Shown here piece after piece: positions 39,101-52,144 of a DNA stretch of 64,000 bases. The stretch is from Auanema rhodensis. Its lineage: Eukaryota > Nematoda > Chromadorea > Rhabditida > Rhabditidae. The notes beneath the pieces were generated by a model. The model did not search any database and had not been told where the DNA came from. It saw nothing but the letters and a program-made list of their open reading frames with translations. Every line of letters starts with the position of its first letter. Position 1 is the stretch's first letter. The DNA lies in the NCBI GenBank assembly GCA_964057225.1, contig OZ059900.1:2676501-2740500 (forward strand), read 5' to 3'. The position numbers were made by a program, and so were the translations under genes.

Positions 39101-39275
39101 CATTTTGATCAAAAAAGGTCGAAAATAGAAAGAATTTTTGAATTTTCCGAGTTTTGAGTCCAATTGGGCTAAATCGCTCATATATATGATCAAAAGCATA
39201 GTTTTACTGTCTATGATAACAAAAGTCTTCAAATATACACTAATAATGATTTAATCACTGAATTTCACTCAAATA
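36146..39275 (+). repeat. Nine-monomer segment repeated about 24 kb downstream, copy 1
   Basis: Units 105-113. Markers are GATCGAAAAAGG near 36327, the GGTGAG...GGATCGAAC unit starting at 36493, ATAAGCTTGC near 36990, TATACATGATC near 37094, TATGACTTTAAC near 37911 and the 349-bp unit with GGTCCTTTTTTATG at 38579. All recur in order at 60137-63.6 kb, first at offset 23991 and then 24339. The GATCGAAAAAGG spelling is otherwise absent as far as I can see, which makes the relationship secure. Part of this segment (36.49-37.9 kb) also matches 27.11-28.5 kb. Confidence 0.87.
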
Positions 39276-42200
39276 GCATTACTACACTAAGTATGGTCGT
39301 TTTTATGCCTTTAACACCATATACTCACCGATTTTTGGTACAAAATCTGTGATACTCGTAAATTTTGATCATATTCGGTGAGATTCGAGGATCGAACACA
39401 CAATACACGAAATCAGTCTATTTTTATAAGCTTGCACTGATATATATTCATTTTGATCAAAAAAGGTCGAAAATAGAAAGAATTTTTGAAATTTACGAGT
39501 TTTGAGTCTAATTTGGCTAAATCGCTCATATATATGATCAAAAGCATAGTTTTACTGTCTATGATAACAAAAGTCTTCAAATATACACTAATAATGTGTA
39601 AATCACTGAATTTCACTCAAATAGCTTTACTACACTAAGTATGGTCGTTTTTATGCCTTTAACACCATATACTCACCGATTTTTGGTACAAAATCTGTAA
39701 TACTCGTAAATTTTGATCATATTCGTTAAGATTTGAGAATCAAACATACAATACACAAAATCAGTCTATTTTTATAAGCTTGCACTGATATATATTCATT
39801 TTGATCAAAAAAGGTCGAAAATAGAAAGAATTTTTGAAATTTACGAGTTTTGAGTCTAATTTGGCTAAATCGCTCATATATATGATCAAAAGCATAGTTT
39901 TACTGTCTATGATAACAAAAGTCTTCAAATATACACTAATAATGATTTAATCACTGAATTTCACTCAAATAGCATTACTACACTAAGTATGGTCGTTTTT
40001 ATGCCTTTAACACCATATACTCACCGATTTTTGGTACAAAATCTGTAATACTTGTAAATTTTGATCATATTTGTTAAGATTCGAGAATCAAACACATAAT
40101 ACACGAAATAAGTCTATTTTTATGAGTTTGCACTGATATTTATTCATTTTGATCAAAAAAGGTCGAAAATAGAAAGAATTTTTGAATTTTCCGAGTTTTG
40201 AGTCCAATTGGGCTAAATCGCTCATATATATGATCAAAAGCATAGTTTTACTGTCTATGATAACAAAAGTCTTCAAATATACACTAATAATGATTTAATC
40301 ACTGAATTTCACTCAAATAGCATTACTACACTAAGTATGGTCGTTTTTATGCCTTTAACACCATATACTCACCGATTTTTGGTACAAAATCTGTAATACT
40401 CGTAAATTTTGATCATATTCGTTAAGATTTGAGAATCAAACATACAATACACAAAATCAGTCTATTTTTATGAGCTTGCACTGATATATATTCATTTTGA
40501 TCAAAAAAGGTCGAAAATAGAAAGAATTTTTGAAATTTACGAGTTTTGAGTCTAATTTGGCTAAATCGCTCATATATATGATCAAAAGCATAGTTTTACT
40601 GTCTATGATAACAAAAGTCTTCAAATATACACTAATAATGATTTAATCACTGAATTTCACTCAAATAGCATTACTACACTAAGTATGGTCGTTTTTATGC
40701 CTTTAACACCATATACTCACCGATTTTTGGTACAAAATCTGTAATACTCGTAAATTTCGATCATATTCGTTAAGATTTGAGAATCAAACATACAATACAC
40801 AAAATCAGTCTATTTTTATGAGCTTGCACTGATATATATTCATTTTGATCAAAAAAGGTCGAAAATAGAAAGAATTTTTGAAATTTCCGAGTTTTGAGTC
40901 TAATTTGGCTAAATCGCTCATATATATGATCAAAAGCATAGTTTTACTGTCTATGATAACAAAAGTCTTCAAATATACACTAATAATGATTTAATCACTG
41001 AATTTCACTCAAATAGCATTACTACACTAAGTATGGTCGTTTTTATGCCTTTAACACCATATACTCACCGATTTTTGGTACAAAATCTGTAATACTCGTA
41101 AATTTTGATCATATTCGTTAAGATTTGAGAATCAAACATACAATACACGAAATAAGTTTATTTTTACGAGTTTGCACTGATATATATTCATTTTGATCAA
41201 AAAAGGTCGAAAATAGAAAGAATTTTTGAAATTTCCGAGTTTTGAGTCTAATTTGGCTAAATCGCTCATATATATGATCAAAAGCATAGTTTTACTGTCT
41301 ATGATAACAAAAGTCTTCAAATATACACTAATAATGATTTAATCACTGAATTTCACTCAAATAGCATTACTACACTAAGTATGGTCGTTTTTATGCCTTT
41401 AACACCATATACTCACCGATTTTTGGTACAAAATCTGTAATACTTGTAAATTTTGATCATATTTGTTAAGATTCGAGAATCAAACACATAATACACGAAA
41501 TAAGTCTATTTTTATGAGTTTGCACTGATATTTATTCATTTTGATCAAAAAAGGTCGAAAATAGAAAGAATTTTTGAAATTTACGAGTTTTGAGTCTAAT
41601 TTGGCTAAATCGCTCATATATATGATCAGAAGCATAGTTTTATTGTCTATGACAACAAAAGTCATTAGTTAAACACTAATGATGTTTAAATCACTAAATT
41701 TCGCTCAAATAGCATTACTACACTAAGTATGGTCGTTTTTATGCCTTTAACACCATATACTCACCGATTTTTGGTACAAAATCTGTAATACTCGTAAATT
41801 TTGATCATATTCGTTAAGATTTGAGAATCAAACATACAATACACAAAATCAGTCTATTTTTATGAGCTTGCACTGATATATATTCATTTTGATCAAAAAA
41901 GGTCGAAAATAGAAAGAATTTTTGAAATTTCCGAGTTTTGAGTCTAATTTGGCTAAATCGCTCATATATATGATCAAAAGCATAGTTTTACTGTCTATGA
42001 TAACAAAAGTCTTCAAATATACACTAATAATGATTAAATCACTGAATTTCAGTCAAATAGCATTACTACACTAAGTATGGTCGTTTTTATGCCTTTAACA
42101 CCATATACTCACCGATTTTTGGTACAAAATCTGTGATACTCGTAAATTTTGATCATATTCGGTGAGATTCGAGGATCGAACACACAATACACGAAATAAG

Positions 42201-45200
42201 TTTATTTTTACGAGTTTGCACTGATATTTATTCATTTTTATCAAAAAAGGTCGAAAATAGAAAGAATTTTTGAAATTTCCGAGTTTTGAGTCTAATTTGG
42301 CTAAATCGCTCATATATATGATCAAAAGCATAGTTTTACTGTCTATGATAACAAAAGTCTTCAAATATACACTAATAATGTGTAAATCACTGAATTTCAC
42401 TCAAATAGCTTTACTACACTAAGTATGGTCGTTTTTATGCCTTTAACACCATACACTCACCGATTTTTGGTACAAAATCTGTAATACTCGTAAATTTTGA
42501 TCATATTCGTTAAGATTTGAGAATCAAACATACAATACACAAAATCAGTCTATTTTTATAAGCTTGCACTGATATATATTCATTTTGATCAAAAAAGGTC
42601 GAAAATAGAAAGAATTTTTGAAATTTACGAGTTTTGAGTCTAATTTGGCTAAATCGCTCATATATATGATCAGAAGCATAGTTTTATTGTCTATGACAAC
42701 AAAAGTCATTAGTTAAACACTAATGATGTTTAAATCACTAAATTTCGCTCAAATAGCATTACTACACTAAGTATGGTCGTTTTTATGCCTTTAACACCAT
42801 ATACTCACCGATTTTTGTTACAAAATCTGTAATACTTGTAAATTTTGATCATATTTGTTAAGATTCGAGAATCAAACACATAATACACGAAATAAGTCTA
42901 TTTTTATGAGTTTGCACTGATATTTATTCATTTTGATCAAAAAAGGTCGAAAATAGAAAGAATTTTTGAATTTTCCGAGTTTTGAGTCCAATTGGGCTAA
43001 ATCGCTCATATATATGATCAAAAGCATAGTTTTACTGTCTATGATAACAAAAGTCTTCAAATATACACTAATAATGATTTAATCACTGAATTTCACTCAA
43101 ATAGCATTACTACACTAAGTATGGTCGTTTTTATGCCTTTAACACCATATACTCACCGATTTTTGGTACAAAATCTGTAATACTCGTAAATTTTGATCAT
43201 ATTCGTTAAGATTTGAGAATCAAACATACAATACACAAAATCAGTCTATTTTTATGAGCTTGCACTGATATATATTCATTTTGATCAAAAAAGGTCGAAA
43301 ATAGAAAGAATTTTTGAAATTTCCGAGTTTTGAGTCTAATTTGGCTAAATCGCTCATATATATGATCAAAAGCATAGTTTTACTGTCTATGATAACAAAA
43401 GTCTTCAAATATACACTAATAATGATTAAATCACTGAATTTCAGTCAAATAGCATTACTACACTAAGTATGGTCGTTTTTATGCCTTTAACACCATATAC
43501 TCACCGATTTTTGGTACAAAATCTGTAATACTCGTAAATTTTGATCATATTCGTTAAGATTTGAAAATCAAACACACAATAAACAAAATCAGTCTATTTT
43601 TATGAGTTTGCACTGATATATATTCATTTTGATCAAAAAAGGTCGAAAATAGAAAGAATTTTTGAATTTTCCGAGTTTTGAGTCCAATTGGGCTAAATCG
43701 CTCATATATATGATCAAAAGCATAGTTTTACTGTCTATGATAACAAAAGTCTTCAAATATACACTAATAATGATTTAATCACTGAATTTCACTCAAATAG
43801 CATTACTACACTAAGTATGGTCGTTTTTATGCCTTTAACACCATATACTCACCGATTTTTGGTACAAAATCTGTGATACTCGTAAATTTTGATCATATTC
43901 GGTGAGATTCGAGGATCGAACACACAATACACGAAATAAGTTTATTTTTACGAGTTTGCACTGATATTTATTCATTTTTATCAAAAAAGGTCGAAAATAG
44001 AAAGAATTTTTGAAATTTCCGAGTTTTGAGTCTAATTTGGCTAAATCGCTCATATATATGATCAAAAGCATAGTTTTACTGTCTATGATAACAAAAGTCT
44101 TCAAATATACACTAATAATGTGTAAATCACTGAATTTCACTCAAATAGCTTTACTACACTAAGTATGGTCGTTTTTATGCCTTTAACACCATATACTCAC
44201 CGATTTTTGGTACAAAATCTGTAATACTCGTAAATTTTGATCATATTCGTTAAGATTTGAGAATCAAACATACAATACACAAAATCAGTCTATTTTTATG
44301 AGCTTGCACTGATATATATTCATTTTGATCAAAAAAGGTCGAAAATAGAAAGAATTTTTGAAATTTACGAGTTTTGAGTCTAATTTGGCTAAATCGCTCA
44401 TATATATGATCAGAAGCATAGTTTTATTGTCTATGACAACAAAAGTCATTAGTTAAACACTAATGATGTTTAAATCACTAAATTTCGCTCAAATAGCATT
44501 ACTACACTAAGTATGGTCGTTTTTATGCCTTTAACACCATATACTCACCGATTTTTGGTACAAAATCTGTAATACTTGTAAATTTTGATCATATTTGTTA
44601 AGATTCGAGAATCAAACACATAATACACGAAATAAGTCTATTTTTATGAGTTTGCACTGATATTTATTCATTTTGATCAAAAAAGGTCGAAAATAGAAAG
44701 AATTTTTGAATTTTCCGAGTTTTGAGTCTAATTTGGCTAAATCGCTCATATATATGATCAAAAGCATAGTTTTACTGTCTATGATAACAAAAGTCTTCAA
44801 ATATACACTAATAATGATTAAATCACTGAATTTCACTCAAATAGCATTACTACACTAAGTATGGTCGTTTTTATGCCTTTAACACCATATACTCACCGAT
44901 TTTTGGTACAAAATCTGTGATACTCGTAAATTTTGATCATATTCGGTGAGATTCGAGAATCAAACACACAATACACGAAATAAGTTTATTTTTACGAGTT
45001 TGCACTGATATTTATTCATTTTGATCAAAAAAGGTCGAAAATAGAAAGAATTTTTGAAATTTCCGAGTTTTGAGTCTAATTTGGCTAAATCGCTCATATA
45101 TATGATCAAAAGCATAGTTTTATTGTCTATGACAACAAAAGTCATCAATTAAACGCTAGTGATGTTTAAATACTGAATTTCGCTCAAATAGCATTACTAC

Positions 45201-46234
45201 ACTAAGTATGGTCGTTTTTATGCCTTTAACACCATATACTCACCGATTTTTGGTACAAAATCTGTAATACTCGTAAATTTTGATCATATTCGTTAAGATT
45301 TGAGAATCAAACATACAATACACAAAATCAGTCTATTTTTATGAGCTTGCACTGATATATATTCATTTTGATCAAAAAAGGTCGAAAATAGAAAGAATTT
45401 TTGAAATTTACGAGTTTTGAGTCTAATTTGGCTAAATCGCTCATATATATGATCAGAAGCATAGTTTTATTGTCTATGACAACAAAAGTCATTAGTTAAA
45501 CACTAATGATGTTTTAATCACTAAATTTCGCTCAAATAGCATTACTACACTAAGTATGGTCGTTTTTATGCCTTTAACACCATATACTCACCGATTTTTG
45601 GTACAAAATCTGTAATACTTGTAAATTTTGATCATATTTGTTAAGATTCGAGAATCAAACACATAATACACGAAATAAGTCTATTTTTATGAGTTTGCAC
45701 TGATATTTATTCATTTTGATCAAAAAAGGTCGAAAATAGAAAGAATTTTTGAATTTTCCGAGTTTTGAGTCTAATTTGGCTAAATCGCTCATATATACGA
45801 TCAAAAGCATAGTTTTACTGTCTATGATAACAAAAGTCTTCAAATATACACTAATAATGTGTAAATCACTGAATTTCACTCAAATAGCATTACTACACTA
45901 AGTATGGTCGTTTTTATGCCTTTAACACCATATACTCACCGATTTTTGGTACAAAATCTGTAATACTCGTAAATTTTGATCATATTCGTTAAGATTTGAG
46001 AATCAAACATACAATACACAAAATCAGTCTATTTTTATGAGCTTGCACTGATATATATTCATTTTGATCAAAAAAGGTCGAAAATAGAAAGAATTTTTGA
46101 AATTTACGAGTTTTGAGTCTAATTTGGCTAAATCGCTCATATATATGATCAGAAGCATAGTTTTATTGTCTATGACAACAAAAGTCATTAATTAAACACT
46201 AATGATGTTTAAATCACTAAATTTCGCTCAAATA
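39276..46234 (+). repeat. Heterogeneous 348-bp monomer zone, units 114-133
   Basis: About twenty units, mostly 348 bp, use a small set of variants in shuffled order: TTTACGAGTTTTGAG units, GCTTTACTAC starts (near 39623, 42408, 44148), TGATTTAATCACTG tails and TCATTAGTTAAACAC tails. The first unit (39276-39623) is a mosaic: its left part has GGTGAG and GGATCGAAC as in the unit at 42060, but from about 39411 it reads ATCAGTC...ATAAGCTTGC as in the unit that follows. A partial five-unit period shows: 42060-43103 matches 43800-44843 at offset 1740, after which the order differs. Confidence 0.82.
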
Positions 46235-46582
46235 GCATTACTACACTAAGTATGGTCGTTTTTATGCGTTTAACACCATATACTCACCGATTTTTGGTAC
46301 AAAATCTGTAATACTTGTAAATTTTGATCATATTCGTTAAGATTCGAGAATCAAACACATAATACACGAAATAAGTCTATTTTTATGAGTTTGCACTGAT
46401 ATTTATTCATTTTGATCAAAAAAGGTCGAAAATAGAAAGAATTTTTGAATTTTCCGAGTTTTGAGTCCAATTGGGCTAAATCGCTTATATATATGATCAA
46501 AAGCATAGTTTTACTGTCTATGATAACAAAAGTCTTCAAATATACACTAATAATGTGTAAATCACTGAATTTCACTCAAATA
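46235..46582 (+). repeat. F-type monomer flanking the five-unit HOR
   Basis: It carries the F marks: TCGCTTATATATATG (C to T in the otherwise constant TCGCTCATAT), GAATTTTCCGAG, CCAATTGGGC and a TGTGTAAATC tail. It has a private ATGCGTTTAAC near the start. It lies directly before the first A unit, as F does at 48321 and 51797. This suggests that the ancestral HOR was six units, A-B-C-D-E-F. Confidence 0.82.
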
Positions 46583-48668
46583 GCTTTACTACACTAAGTA
46601 TGGTCGTTTTTATGCCTTTAACACCATATACTCACCGATTTTTGGTACAAAATCTGTAATACTCGTAAATTTTGATCATATTCGTTAAGATTTGAGAATC
46701 AAACATACAATACACAAAATCAGTCTATTTTTATGAGCTTGCACTGATATATATTCATTTTGATCAAAAAAGGTCGAAAATAGAAAGAATTTTTGAAATT
46801 TCCGAGTTTTGAGTCTAATTTGGCTAAATCGCTCATATATATGATCAGAAGCATAGTTTTATTGTCTATGACAACAAAAATCATCAATTAAACGCTAGTG
46901 ATGTTTAAATACTAATTTTCGCTCAAATAGCATTACTACACTAAGTATGGTCGTTTTTATGCCTTTAACACCATATACTCACCGATTTTTGGTACAAAAT
47001 CTGTAATACTTGTAAATTTTGATCATATTCGTTAAGATTCGAGAATCAAACACATAATACACGAAATAAGTCTATTTTTACAAGTTTGCACTGATATTTA
47101 TTCATTTTGATCAAAAAAGATCGAAAATAGAAAGAATTTTTGAAATTTCCGAGTTTTGAGTCCAATTTGGCTAAATCGCTCATATATATGATCAAAAGCA
47201 TAGTTTTATTGTCTATAACAACAAAAGTCATCAATTAAACGCTAGTGATGTTTTAATACTGAATTTCGCCCAAATAGCATTACTACACTAAGTATGGTCG
47301 TTTTTATGCCTTTAACACCATATACTCACCGATTTTTGGTACAAAATCTGTGATACTCGTAAATTTTGATCATATTCGGTGAGATTCGAGAATCAAACAC
47401 ACAATACACGAAATAAGTTTATTTTGACGAGTTTGCACTGATATTTATTCATTTTGATCAAAAAAGGTCGAAAATAGAAAGATTTTTTGAAATTTCCGAG
47501 TTTTGAGTCTAATTTGGCTAAATCGCTCATATATATGATCAGAAGCATAGATGTATTGTCTATGACAACAAAAGTCATTAATTGAACACTAATGATGTTT
47601 AAATCACTGAATTTCGCTCAAATAGCATTACTACACTAAGGATGGTCGTTTTTATGCCTTTAACACCATATACTCACCGATTTTTGGTACAAAATCTGTG
47701 ATACTCGTAAATTTTGATCATATTCGTTAAGATTCGAGAATCAAACACACAATACACGGAATAAGTTCATTTTTACAAGTTTGCACTGATATTTATTCAT
47801 TTTGATCAAAAAAGGTCGAAAATAGAAAGAATTTTTGAAATTTACGAGTTTTGAGTCTAATTTGGCTAAATCGCTCATATATATGATCAGAAGCATAGTT
47901 TTATTGTCTATGACAACAAAAGTCATTAATTAAACACTAATGATGTTTAAATCACTAAATTTCGCTCAAATAGCATTACTACACTAAGTATGGTCGTTTT
48001 TATGCCTTTAACACCATATACTCACCGATTTTTGGTACAAAATCTGTAATACTTGTAAATTTTGATCATCTTCGTTAAGATTCGAGAATCAAACACAAAA
48101 TACACGAAATAAGTCTATTTTTATGAGTTTGCACTGATATTTATTCATTTTGATCAAAAAAGGTCGAAAATAGAAAGAATTTTTGAATTTTCCGAGTTTT
48201 GAGTCCAATTGGGCTAAATCGCTCATATATATGATCAAAAGCATAGTTTTACTGTCTATGATAACAAAAGTCTTCAAATATACACTAATAATGTGTAAAT
48301 CACTGAATTTCACTCAAATAGCTTTACTACACTAAGTATGGTCGTTTTTATGCCTTTAACACCATATACTCACCGATTTTTGGTACAAAATCTGTAATAC
48401 TTGTAAATTTTGATCATATTTGTTAAGATTCGAGAATCAAACACATAATACACGAAATAAGTCTATTTTTATGAGTTTGCACTGATATTTATTCATTTTG
48501 ATCAAAAAAGGTCGAAAATAGAAAGAATTTTTGAATTTTCCGAGTTTTGAGTCCAATTGGGCTAAATCGCTTATATATATGATCAAAAGCATAGTTTTAC
48601 TGTCTATGATAACAAAAGTCTTCAAATATACACTAATAATGTGTAAATCACTGAATTTCACTCAAATA
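46583..48668 (+). repeat. HOR copy 1: A-B-C-D-E-F, six monomers (2086 bp)
   Basis: A 46583 (CATACAATACAC, ATGAGCTTGC, AAAAATCATC, tail ACTAATTTTCGC); B 46930 (AAAAAAGATCG, TTTACAAG, CTATAACAAC, tail TTTCGCCCAAATA); C 47277 (CTGTGATACTCG, CGGTGAG, TTTTGACGAG, AAAGATTTTTTG, CATAGATGTATTG); D 47625 (CTAAGGATGG, CACGGAATAAGTTC, TTTACGAG); E 47973 (GATCATCTTCG, CACAAAATACACG, CCAATTGGGC); F 48321 (as E but with CATAATACACG and TCGCTTATAT). A and B are 347 bp and the others 348 bp. This is the only copy that holds all six types intact. Confidence 0.9.
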
Positions 48669-50406
48669 GCTTTACTACACTAAGTATGGTCGTTTTTATG
48701 CCTTTAACACCATATACTCACCGATTTTTGGTACAAAATCTGTAATACTCGTAAATTTTGATCATATTCGTTAAGATTTGAGAATCAAACATACAATACA
48801 CAAAATCAGTCTATTTTTATGAGCTTGCACTGATATATATTCATTTTGATCAAAAAAGGTCGAAAATAGAAAGAATTTTTGAAATTTCCGAGTTTTGAGT
48901 CTAATTTGGCTAAATCGCTCATATATATGATCAGAAGCATAGTTTTATTGTCTATGACAACAAAAATCATCAATTAAACGCTAGTGATGTTTAAATACTA
49001 ATTTTCGCTCAAATAGCATTACTACACTAAGTATGGTCGTTTTTATGCCTTTAACACCATATACTCACCGATTTTTGGTACAAAATCTGTAATACTTGTA
49101 AATTTTGATCATATTCGTTAAGATTCGAGAATCAAACACATAATACACGAAATAAGTCTATTTTTACAAGTTTGCACTGATATTTATTCATTTTGATCAA
49201 AAAAGATCGAAAATAGAAAGAATTTTTGAAATTTCCGAGTTTTGAGTCCAATTTGGCTAAATCGCTCATATATATGATCAAAAGCATAGTTTTATTGTCT
49301 ATAACAACAAAAGTCATCAATTAAACGCTAGTGATGTTTTAATACTGAATTTCGCCCAAATAGCATTACTACACTAAGTATGGTCGTTTTTATGCCTTTA
49401 ACACCATATACTCACCGATTTTTGGTACAAAATCTGTGATACTCGTAAATTTTGATCATATTCGGTGAGATTTGAGAATCAAACACACAATACACGAAAT
49501 AAGTTTATTTTGACGAGTTTGCACTGATATTTATTCATTTTGATCAAAAAAGGTCGAAAATAGAAAGATTTTTTGAAATTTCCGAGTTTTGAGTCTAATT
49601 TGGCTAAATCGCTCATATATATGATCAGAAGCATAGATGTATTGTCTATGACAACAAAAGTCATTAATTGAACACTAATGATGTTTAAATCACTGAATTT
49701 CGCTCAAATAGCATTACTACACTAAGGATGGTCGTTTTTATGCCTTTAACACCATATACTCACCGATTTTTGGTACAAAATCTGTGATACTCGTAAATTT
49801 TGATCATATTCGTTAAGATTCGAGAATCAAACACACAATACACGGAATAAGTTCATTTTTACAAGTTTGCACTGATATTTATTCATTTTGATCAAAAAAG
49901 GTCGAAAATAGAAAGAATTTTTGAAATTTACGAGTTTTGAGTCTAATTTGGCTAAATCGCTCATATATATGATCAGAAGCATAGTTTTATTGTCTATGAC
50001 AACAAAAGTCATTAATTAAACACTAATGATGTTCAAATCACTAAATTTCGCTCAAATAGCATTACTACACTAAGTATGGTCGTTTTTATGCCTTTAACAC
50101 CATATACTCACCGATTTTTGGTACAAAATCTGTAATACTTGTAAATTTTGATCATCTTCGTTAAGATTCGAGAATCAAACACAAAATACACGAAATAAGT
50201 CTATTTTTATGAGTTTGCACTGATATTTATTCATTTTGATCAAAAAAGGTCGAAAATAGAAAGAATTTTTGAATTTTCCGAGTTTTGAGTCCAATTGGGC
50301 TAAATCGCTCATATATATGATCAAAAGCATAGTTTTACTGTCTATGATAACAAAAGTCTTCAAATATACACTAATAATGTGTAAATCACTGAATTTCACT
50401 CAAATA
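48669..50406 (+). repeat. HOR copy 2: A-B-C-D-E (1738 bp)
   Basis: Units start at 48669, 49016, 49363, 49711 and 50059, all with the diagnostic marks of A to E. F is absent after E. Private changes include GGTGAGATTTGAG in C (copy 1 has GATTCGAG) and GATGTTCAAATC in the D tail near 50031. Very few bases separate it from copy 1. Confidence 0.9.
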
Positions 50407-52144
50407 GCTTTACTACACTAAGTATGGTCGTTTTTATGCCTTTAACACCATATACTCACCGATTTTTGGTACAAAATCTGTAATACTCGTAAATTTTGAT
50501 CATATTCGTTAAGATTTGAGAATCAAACATACAATACACAAAATCAGTCTATTTTTATGAGCTTGCACTGATATATATTCATTTTGAACAAAAAAGGTCG
50601 AAAATAGAAAGAATTTTTGAAATTTCCGAGTTTTGAGTCTAATTTGGCTAAATCGCTCATATATATGATCAGAAGCATAGTTTTATTGTCTATGACAACA
50701 AAAATCATCAATTAAACGCTAGTGATGTTTAAATACTAATTTTCGCTCAAATAGCATTACTACACTAAGTATGGTCGTTTTTATGCCTTTAACACCATAT
50801 ACTCACCGATTTTTGGTACAAAATCTGTAATACTTGTAAATTTTGATCATATTCGTTAAGATTCGAGAATCAAACACATAATACACGAAATGAGTCTATT
50901 TTTACAAGTTTGCACTGATATTTATTCATTTTGATCAAAAAAGATCGAAAATAGAAAGAATTTTTGAAATTTCCGAGTTTTGAGTCCAATTTGGCTAAAT
51001 CGCTCATATATATGATCAAAAGCATAGTTTTATTGTCTATAACAACAAAAGTCATCAATTAAACGCTAGTGATGTTTTAATACTGAATTTCGCCCAAATA
51101 GCATTACTACACTAAGTATGGTCGTTTTTATGCCTTTAACACCATATACTCACCGATTTTTGGTACAAAATCTGTGATACTCGTAAATTTTGATCATATT
51201 CGGTGAGATTCGAGAATCAAACACACAATACACGAAATAAGTTTATTTTGACGAGTTTGCACTGATATTTATTCATTTTGATCAAAAAAGGTCGAAAATA
51301 GAAAGATTTTTTGAAATTTCCGAGTTTTGAGTCTAATTTGGCTAAATCGCTCATATATATGATCAGAAGCATAGATGTATTGTCTATGACAACAAAAGTC
51401 ATTAATTGAACACTAATGATGTTTAAATCACTGAATTTCGCCCAAATAGCATTACTACACTAAGTATGGTCGTTTTTATGCCTTTAACACCATATACTCA
51501 CCGATTTTTGGTACAAAATCTGTGATACTCGTAAATTTTGATCATATTCGTTAAGATTCGAGAATCAAACACACAATACACGAAATAAGTCTATTTTTAT
51601 GAGTTTGCACTGATATTTATTCATTTTGATCAAAAAAGGTCGAAAATAGAAAGAATTTTTGAATTTTCCGAGTTTTGAGTCTAATTTGGCTAAATCGCTC
51701 ATATATATGATCAGAAGCATAGTTTTATTGTCTATGATAACAAAAGTCTTCAAATATACACTAATAATGTGTAAATCACTGAATTTCACTCAAATAGCTT
51801 TACTACACTAAGTATGGTCGTTTTTATGCCTTTAACACCATATACTCACCGATTTTTGGTACAAAATCTGTAATACTTGTAAATTTTGATCATATTTGTT
51901 AAGATTCGAGAATCAAACACATAATACACGAAATAAGTCTCTTTTTATGAGTTTGCACTGATATTTATTCATTTTGATCAAAAAAGGTCGAAAATAGAAA
52001 GAATTTTTGAATTTTCCGAGTTTTGAGTCCAATTGGGCTAAATCGCTTATATATATGATCAAAAGCATAGTTTTACTGTCTATGATAACAAAAGTCTTCA
52101 AATATACACTAATAATGTGTAAATCACTGAATTTCACTCAAATA
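50407..52144 (+). repeat. HOR copy 3: A-B-C-(D/E mosaic)-F (1738 bp)
   Basis: Units start at 50407, 50754, 51101, 51449 and 51797. The length equals the ordinary five-unit period, but the content differs: D and E are replaced by one mosaic unit and F is present. Private changes are GAACAAAAAAGG in A near 50587, GAAATGAGTC in B near 50889, and AAGTCTCTTTTTATG in F near 51936. C ends in TTTCGCCCAAATA, otherwise typical of B tails. Confidence 0.9.
51449..51796 (+). repeat. Mosaic monomer combining D-type and E-type segments
   Basis: Left part: CTGTGATACTCG and CACACAATACACG as in D, but CTAAGTATGG rather than D's CTAAGGATGG. Middle: GAAATAAGTCTATTTTTATG and GAATTTTCC as in E. Then TCTAATTTGGC, GATCAGAAGC and TTTTATTGTC as in D. 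End: GATAACAAAAGTCTTC and TGTGTAAATC as in E. At least three switches are therefore needed, more than one crossover would leave. Confidence 0.85.
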
